A DNA stretch of 64,000 nucleotides from Bryobacteraceae bacterium (GTDB lineage Bacteria; Acidobacteriota; Terriglobia; Bryobacterales; Bryobacteraceae). The stretch spans positions 434,001 to 498,000 of the forward strand of contig JAWKHH010000004.1 of NCBI GenBank assembly GCA_041394945.1, written 5' to 3'. This document shows positions 59,295-64,000 of the stretch, one piece after another (position 1 is the stretch's first letter; every line of letters begins with the position of its first letter). The notes beneath the pieces were generated by a model. That model had not been told where the DNA came from. It did no database searches and saw only the letters and a list, made by a program, of their open reading frames with translations. Position numbers and translations under genes: made by a program.

Positions 59295-61403
59295 ATGAGA
59301 CTGGCTTGTTTGTCGCTGATCGCGGCGGTTCTCGCGGCTGCGGAGACATTTCCCTGCGCAAGCCCACCCGACGTGAACGCCTTTCTTGCCGATACGGACA
59401 ACCGCGCGAGTGTTCCCTATCGCGAACGGCGTGCGTCTGCGGAAGCGCGGCTTGCGGAGATGCTCGAGAAGCACCCGCGCGACCTCGCGCTCCACCTTCG
59501 ACGGCGGACCCTCCTCGGCGGGCCGATGGGCGATGCCTGGAAAGAGCAGATCCACGAATACCGCCGGCTCACGGAGGTTCATCCGGGCGACCCCTTGTAC
59601 CGTTTTCTCTATGCGAAGTCGATCGCCGGCTTCGAGACGCCCGAAGCGATCCACTTATTCGATGAGTTACTGAAAGGTGAAGCGGCGATCCCGCAGGCCC
59701 ACCTCGAGCTGGCGTCCATTTACAGTTGGGGCGCGTTCGCGGATCCCGGGAAGGTGGCCGCTCATCTCAACGAGTACCGCGCGGCTTGCCCGGACTCCGT
59801 GGAGCCCTTCCGGTACTGGCGCCGCACCAACGATCAGGCCCGATTGGAGCGCGGCGCGCAGCAACTACGGAAACTGCTCGATCCGCCAACGGCCGGCGAC
59901 GTGCAGCGTCTTGACGCCTGGGAGACTCTGTGGGCCATGGAGTTCCGTGGCCGCCCCGCCAGCGGGCATGATGCGCTGCGCCAACGCGTGGCGGCGGATA
60001 TTCGGGGCCTGGCGGCACTGCCGTTGCCGGATTCGATCCGCAAGATACGCCAGCTCCAGGAGGGCTACCGGCTGTTGAACAACCCGGAGGCCGTTCGCCG
60101 GCTCGACGACGAACTGCTCGAGAAATTCCCAGAAACGCGTACGGCGATGCAGATCGTGCAGTCGCGGTTCCACGAGGCGAACCCGTATCCGCGCAGCAAG
60201 GTCCGGCGGGACGAGATCGAGTGGGCGCGCAAGCAGCGGGAAGCGGCTCGGGAATGGGCTGCGCGATGGCCCGGCGCGGCGAGCCCGTACAGCAACTGGC
60301 TGGGCGCGTTGGCTCTCCTCGATGAAGTGGAGCCGGCGGAGTTCGAGGAAGTAGCTGGTAAGTTGTTGAGTAACTACGAAAGCCAGATCGACGAGTTCCG
60401 TTCGTTCCCGCCGATCCACTACCGCATTGCCGACGTGTCGTTCCGCCACGACATCGGCATCGAACGTGTGCCGCGCCTGATCCGTGCGGGCACGCTCGAA
60501 CTCGACGCGCACCGGGAGAAGGGCTCCGCCTCGGACGCGGATTCCCGCGACGGCGGAGAGGGCAACTACGGACTCTGGTTCTCGCAGGGAGCGCCGATGC
60601 ATCTGGTGGCTGAACTGCGGCTGGGGCATCCGGAAGAAGCGCGGCGCGTCTTGCGCGAGTTGGAGGCTTACGATCTGGCCAACCCTCCGCAGGGAGAACG
60701 GCGGGATCGCACGTCGGCCATGCGGAAGGAGATCCTTTGGGAAATGCGCGGGCAGTTGGCGGAGAAGGAAGGGCGGACTGCCGACGCGGCCGTCTTCTAT
60801 CTGCGCGCCCAAGCTTTGCGGACCGCCCCGCCCGGCTCGCGGCGATCGCATCGTGTGGACGTGGGCCGTAGGGCGGGCGAACTATGGAAGCAGGCCGGCG
60901 GGACAGCCGAGGGATTGCAGGCGCTCGCGGAGCGCGATGTGGCCGCGACGGAGGGTGAAGGCTGGCGGAAATCCAGCCGCACACTGCCCGATTTCGAAAT
61001 CACGGACACCGCCGGCCGGATCTGGCGGACTCGCGACCTGAAAGGCAAACGCGTCTTCATCAACTTCTGGGCGACCTGGTGCGGCTGGTGTCATCCGGAG
61101 CTGCCGGAGGTGCAGAAGCTCTACGAGCAGACCAAGCGCCATGACGGCATCGCTGTCATATCGCTGAACCTGGATGACAACCCGGGGCTCATTGAGCCGT
61201 ACATGGTCGAGAAGGGCTACACGTTTCCCGTGCTGCCGGCGCTGGCTTTGATGGAGCGGTTGTCCCTGGCGATTTCGTTGCCGCGGAATTGGGTGACGAA
61301 CGCGGACGGGATCGTCGAGTGGGAGCAGCACGGTTTCCAACTGGCCTCGCCGCCTTCGCAGTGGCTCCGCGGCCGCGCGCTGGAGTTGCTCGAAGCGAAG
61401 TAG
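59295..61403 (+). CDS. Exported TPR protein with C-terminal TlpA/ResA thioredoxin domain
   Basis: 702 residues. Signal peptide 1-16. Helical TPR-like repeats fill about 40-550 with charged linkers; a thioredoxin domain from about 560 has FINFWATWCGWCHPELPEV (CxxC) and SLPRNWVTNADGIVEW. It would act on disulfides outside the cytoplasm with a protein bound by the repeats. The gene ends 96 bases before proS. Confidence 0.85.
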   Translation: MRLACLSLIAAVLAAAETFPCASPPDVNAFLADTDNRASVPYRERRASAEARLAEMLEKHPRDLALHLRRRTLLGGPMGDAWKEQIHEYRRLTEVHPGDPLYRFLYAKSIAGFETPEAIHLFDELLKGEAAIPQAHLELASIYSWGAFADPGKVAAHLNEYRAACPDSVEPFRYWRRTNDQARLERGAQQLRKLLDPPTAGDVQRLDAWETLWAMEFRGRPASGHDALRQRVAADIRGLAALPLPDSIRKIRQLQEGYRLLNNPEAVRRLDDELLEKFPETRTAMQIVQSRFHEANPYPRSKVRRDEIEWARKQREAAREWAARWPGAASPYSNWLGALALLDEVEPAEFEEVAGKLLSNYESQIDEFRSFPPIHYRIADVSFRHDIGIERVPRLIRAGTLELDAHREKGSASDADSRDGGEGNYGLWFSQGAPMHLVAELRLGHPEEARRVLRELEAYDLANPPQGERRDRTSAMRKEILWEMRGQLAEKEGRTADAAVFYLRAQALRTAPPGSRRSHRVDVGRRAGELWKQAGGTAEGLQALAERDVAATEGEGWRKSSRTLPDFEITDTAGRIWRTRDLKGKRVFINFWATWCGWCHPELPEVQKLYEQTKRHDGIAVISLNLDDNPGLIEPYMVEKGYTFPVLPALALMERLSLAISLPRNWVTNADGIVEWEQHGFQLASPPSQWLRGRALELLEAK

Positions 61404-61499
61404 CTCCGCGCCGCGCCCGCGCAGTGCGACAATCCATGACATGCGCGCAACATTTCACGGATCGCCTGGCCCTGTCCGCTGGAAGACGAGATAGGCCCA

Positions 61500-63212
61500 A
61501 TGCGCTGGTCCGGACTCTTCATACCGACGCTCCGCGAGGCTCCCGCCGACGCCGAGGTGGCAAGCCACAAGCTGCTGCTGCGAGCCGGCTACGTTCGTCA
61601 ACTGGGCGCGGGGCTCTACAGCCACCTCTTTCTGGCGCGCCGGGCGATGCGCAAGATCGAACGAATCGTGCGTGAGGAGATGGACGCGATCGGCGCGCAG
61701 GAGATCCATCTGCCCGCGCTGCATCCCTCTGAAGTGTGGCGGCAATCGGGCCGTTGGGACGCGATGGGCGACAACATGTTCCGCCTGCGGGACCGGTGGG
61801 GCCGCAATCTATGCCTCGGGATGACGCACGAGGAAGTGATCGCGGCGCTGGCCCTCGGCGAGCTTCGCAGCTACAAGCAGCTTCCCCAGATGTGGTACCA
61901 GATCCAAACCAAGTTCCGCGATGAGCCGCGTCCGAAAGCCGGCCTGCTGCGAGTGCGCGAGTTCCTGATGAAGGACTCTTACTCGTTCGACATCGACGCC
62001 GCCGGGCTCGACGCCTCCTATGCCAGACACTACGACGCCTACACGCGGATCTTCGCGCGCTGCGGGCTCGACGTGATCGTGGTGGAAGCGCACTCGGGCG
62101 CGATGGGCGGTAGCCGGTCCCACGAGTTCATGGTGCGGTCCGAGGCGGGGGAAGATTTCGTGGTCACCACTGCCAGCGGGAGCTACGCGGCGAATCTCGA
62201 GAAGGCCGTGTCCATCGCCGCGCCGCCGCCGAAACCGGACCCCGAGGGCGACCTCGAGCCCGGCGAGTTCCACACGCCGGGACAGAAGACGATCGCCGAA
62301 ATCGCGGCATTCACCGGGCTGCCGCCGCAATCGCAGATGAAAAGCCTGGTGATGGTGGCCACGGCGGATGGGAAGGATACGCCGGCACTCGCGGTGGTGC
62401 GGGGCGACCATACGCTCAGCGAAACGAAGCTCGCGGGTGTGCTGGGCGCGGCCGAGGTGCGTCCGGCGCATCCCGAGGAGATCCGCGAATGGTTCGGGGC
62501 CGGCGCGGGTTCACTCGGTCCGGTTCGCGCGCCCATTCGCGTCCTGGCGGATTCCGCGCTCCAGGGGCGGCGGAACATGATCTGCGGTGCGAATCGCGAC
62601 GACTACCATCTGCGTCACGTCACGCCGGGCGAGGACTTCACCTGCGAGTTTCACGATCTGCGGCAGGCCGCGGCAGGCGACACCTCGGCAGCCACCGGCG
62701 AGCCGCTCTCGGTGGATAAAGCCATGGAGATCGGGCACATCTTCCAACTCGGCTACAAATACTCTGAGGCGTTCGGCCTCCGGGTGCTGGACGCGGCCGG
62801 CAAGGAGGTGACGCCGATCATGGGGTCGTACGGCATCGGCATGGAACGGATCCTGTGCGCGGCGATCGAACAGCGGAACGACGCGGCAGGCATGATCCTG
62901 CCGCGCGCCATCGCCCCGTTCGAAGCGGTAGTGACTCCGGTCAGCGCCGCCGAGCCCGCGCAGATGCAGGCGGCGGAGGCGATCTACGCGGCACTGCGCG
63001 AACGCGGCGTCGACGTGCTGCTCGACGATCGGGACGAACGGCCCGGCGTCAAATTCAAAGACGCGGACTTGATCGGTGTCCCGTGCCGTGTCACCTGCGG
63101 ACGCGGGCTCGCGCAGGGCAAGGTGGAGGTGACGGTCCGCGCCAGCGGCGAGAAGTTCGAGGCCGAAGTCGCTGAAGCGGCAGCGGCTGTGGAGCGCGTG
63201 CTTGGCGACTGA
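61500..63212 (+). CDS. proS: Prolyl-tRNA synthetase, bacterial type with editing domain
   Basis: 570 residues, standard length. Class II motifs are seen: motif 2 around KFRDEPRPKAGLLRVREFLM, motif 3 SYGIGMERILCAAI. Residues about 235-390 form the YbaK-like insertion that clears Ala-tRNA(Pro). A C-terminal anticodon domain follows (DVLLDDRDERPGVKFKDADL). Its end overlaps the next gene by 11 bases. Confidence 0.97.
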   Translation: MRWSGLFIPTLREAPADAEVASHKLLLRAGYVRQLGAGLYSHLFLARRAMRKIERIVREEMDAIGAQEIHLPALHPSEVWRQSGRWDAMGDNMFRLRDRWGRNLCLGMTHEEVIAALALGELRSYKQLPQMWYQIQTKFRDEPRPKAGLLRVREFLMKDSYSFDIDAAGLDASYARHYDAYTRIFARCGLDVIVVEAHSGAMGGSRSHEFMVRSEAGEDFVVTTASGSYAANLEKAVSIAAPPPKPDPEGDLEPGEFHTPGQKTIAEIAAFTGLPPQSQMKSLVMVATADGKDTPALAVVRGDHTLSETKLAGVLGAAEVRPAHPEEIREWFGAGAGSLGPVRAPIRVLADSALQGRRNMICGANRDDYHLRHVTPGEDFTCEFHDLRQAAAGDTSAATGEPLSVDKAMEIGHIFQLGYKYSEAFGLRVLDAAGKEVTPIMGSYGIGMERILCAAIEQRNDAAGMILPRAIAPFEAVVTPVSAAEPAQMQAAEAIYAALRERGVDVLLDDRDERPGVKFKDADLIGVPCRVTCGRGLAQGKVEVTVRASGEKFEAEVAEAAAAVERVLGD

Positions 63213-64000
63213 ACCGAACTGGGCAGAGGTGCGGAAACAGTTCCCGGCCCTCGCCAACTGGACCTACCTCAACACGGCCACCTACGGTCAGACACCGGCC
63301 CGCGCCGTGGAGGCGATGGCCCGCCACCTTGCCCATCGCGACGAACTTGCCTGCTCCGACTTTCTTTCGTGGTTCGACGATGCCGATCGGCTTCGCGGCG
63401 CCATCGGCCGGCTCATCGGGTGCCGCGCCGAAGACGTGGCGTTCCTGGCCACCGCTGCCCAGGCGCTCTCGCTGCTCATCGGCGGCATCGACTGGGTTCC
63501 AGGTGACCGCGTTCTCACCGCGCGCGACGAATTCCCGAACAACGTGTACTATCCGGCGCTGCTTGCCGGGCGCGGCGTGGAGTTTGTGGAGGTCCCGGCC
63601 TGCGAATTGATCGATGCCATCGACGAGCGCACGCGCCTCGTCGCCGTGAGCACCGTGAGCTACGTTACCGGGCGGCGCCCGGATTGCGAAGCGCTCGCTC
63701 GCCGCGTGGAGAAAAGCCGCGCCCTCCTCTACGTGGACGGCACGCAAAGCGTCGGCGCGCTGCGCATGGACGCGGCCAGGCTCCGCCCGGCCATGATGGC
63801 CGTGGATGCGTACAAGTGGATGCTTACGCCGAACGGCGCCGGCTTCGTCTATGTGGATCCGGACGTCCGCCGGTGGCTCCAGCCGAACGTCGTCGGTTGG
63901 CGTAGCCATCGCGACTGGCGCTCTGTGGACAACTTGCACCACGGAGCGCCGGATTTCCCCGATGCGGCGGAGAAGTACGAGGGCGGAATGTTGCCGTTTC
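63202..64000 (+). CDS. Class V aminotransferase (cysteine-desulfurase-like), cut by window end
   Basis: At least 266 residues from TTG 63202, which overlaps the proS stop; GTG 63228 is a second choice. FPALANWTYLNTATYGQTP starts the PLP fold; VDGTQSVGALRMD and DAYKWMLTPNGAGFVYV carry the cofactor-binding Asp and Lys. This group includes isopenicillin-epimerase-like and desulfurase-like enzymes; the reaction is not clear without the C terminus. Confidence 0.85.
   Translation, partial: MATEPNWAEVRKQFPALANWTYLNTATYGQTPARAVEAMARHLAHRDELACSDFLSWFDDADRLRGAIGRLIGCRAEDVAFLATAAQALSLLIGGIDWVPGDRVLTARDEFPNNVYYPALLAGRGVEFVEVPACELIDAIDERTRLVAVSTVSYVTGRRPDCEALARRVEKSRALLYVDGTQSVGALRMDAARLRPAMMAVDAYKWMLTPNGAGFVYVDPDVRRWLQPNVVGWRSHRDWRSVDNLHHGAPDFPDAAEKYEGGMLPF

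Noticed and set aside
1..64000. tRNA, rRNA and riboswitch genes
   Set aside because: No cloverleaf arms or known leader patterns noticed in the intergenic regions.

Overview
The window is a high-GC chromosomal segment that looks like an acidobacterium, probably of the Bryobacterales/Solibacter group. This is inferred from Oar-type TonB-dependent receptors with an N-terminal carboxypeptidase-regulatory domain, many Tat/Sec-exported hydrolases and NIPSNAP/DinB/PIG-L proteins, a PEP-CTERM protein, and isolated Tad-pilus and heme-copper-oxidase genes. There are no rRNA or tRNA genes, no intact insertion sequence and no CRISPR array that I can see. Coding density is about 95 percent, with many 1-4 bp start/stop overlaps.

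1-8.2 kb: the 3' end of an outer-membrane receptor, a glycerophosphodiesterase, a radical SAM/SPASM plus DUF4159 pair, then an accessory-looking patch. That patch holds a decayed UPF0175-DUF3368 toxin-antitoxin remnant and a 948-residue STAND ATPase with a TPR tail. 8.2-13.7 kb: a Tat-exported aldo-keto reductase, a solitary oxidase subunit III-like protein coupled to a sialidase-fold protein, a decayed membrane-protein gene, pyrE, an Rpn-like nuclease and a phosphoesterase. 13.7-18.8 kb: a housekeeping block on the minus strand (PIN-TRAM protein, ispD, ispF, an RRM protein) followed by a beta-lactamase-fold hydrolase and a NIPSNAP protein.

18.9-28.3 kb: a two-gene glucarate pathway (enolase-superfamily dehydratase and kdgD), an apparent alpha/beta-hydrolase pseudoenzyme coupled to a DinB protein, an HD-GYP response regulator, a large esterase, and an EthD-panB-panC run for pantothenate. 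28.4-35.9 kb: two TadE-like and one TadG-like protein, a CehA/McbA-type metallohydrolase, an FG-GAP/PEP-CTERM exported protein, and a compact JAMM - sulfur carrier - MoeB/rhodanese operon. 36-46.9 kb: a full-length TonB receptor divergent from tandem PIG-L deacetylases and an enolase-superfamily enzyme, then rhamnulokinase and a zinc dehydrogenase; this reads as a carbohydrate-use region.

46.9-64 kb: a Clp_N-DinB fusion, a run of exported TPR/TonB-domain/thioredoxin-fold proteins ending in rnc, an outer-membrane barrel, an amidohydrolase, a divergent oxyR-katG pair with a candidate operator, a CPBP protease-like membrane protein, a TPR-thioredoxin protein, proS, and a class V aminotransferase cut by the window end.

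Two large-scale features stand out by eye. The plus strand is C-rich from about 7.7 to 35 kb whichever strand is coding, and G-rich from about 36 kb on. The STAND ATPase region (about 4.1-7.5 kb) has the opposite skew from its surroundings. The best leads for something new are the STAND ATPase, the sulfur-carrier operon with a masked C terminus, and the likely dead hydrolase coupled to DinB.
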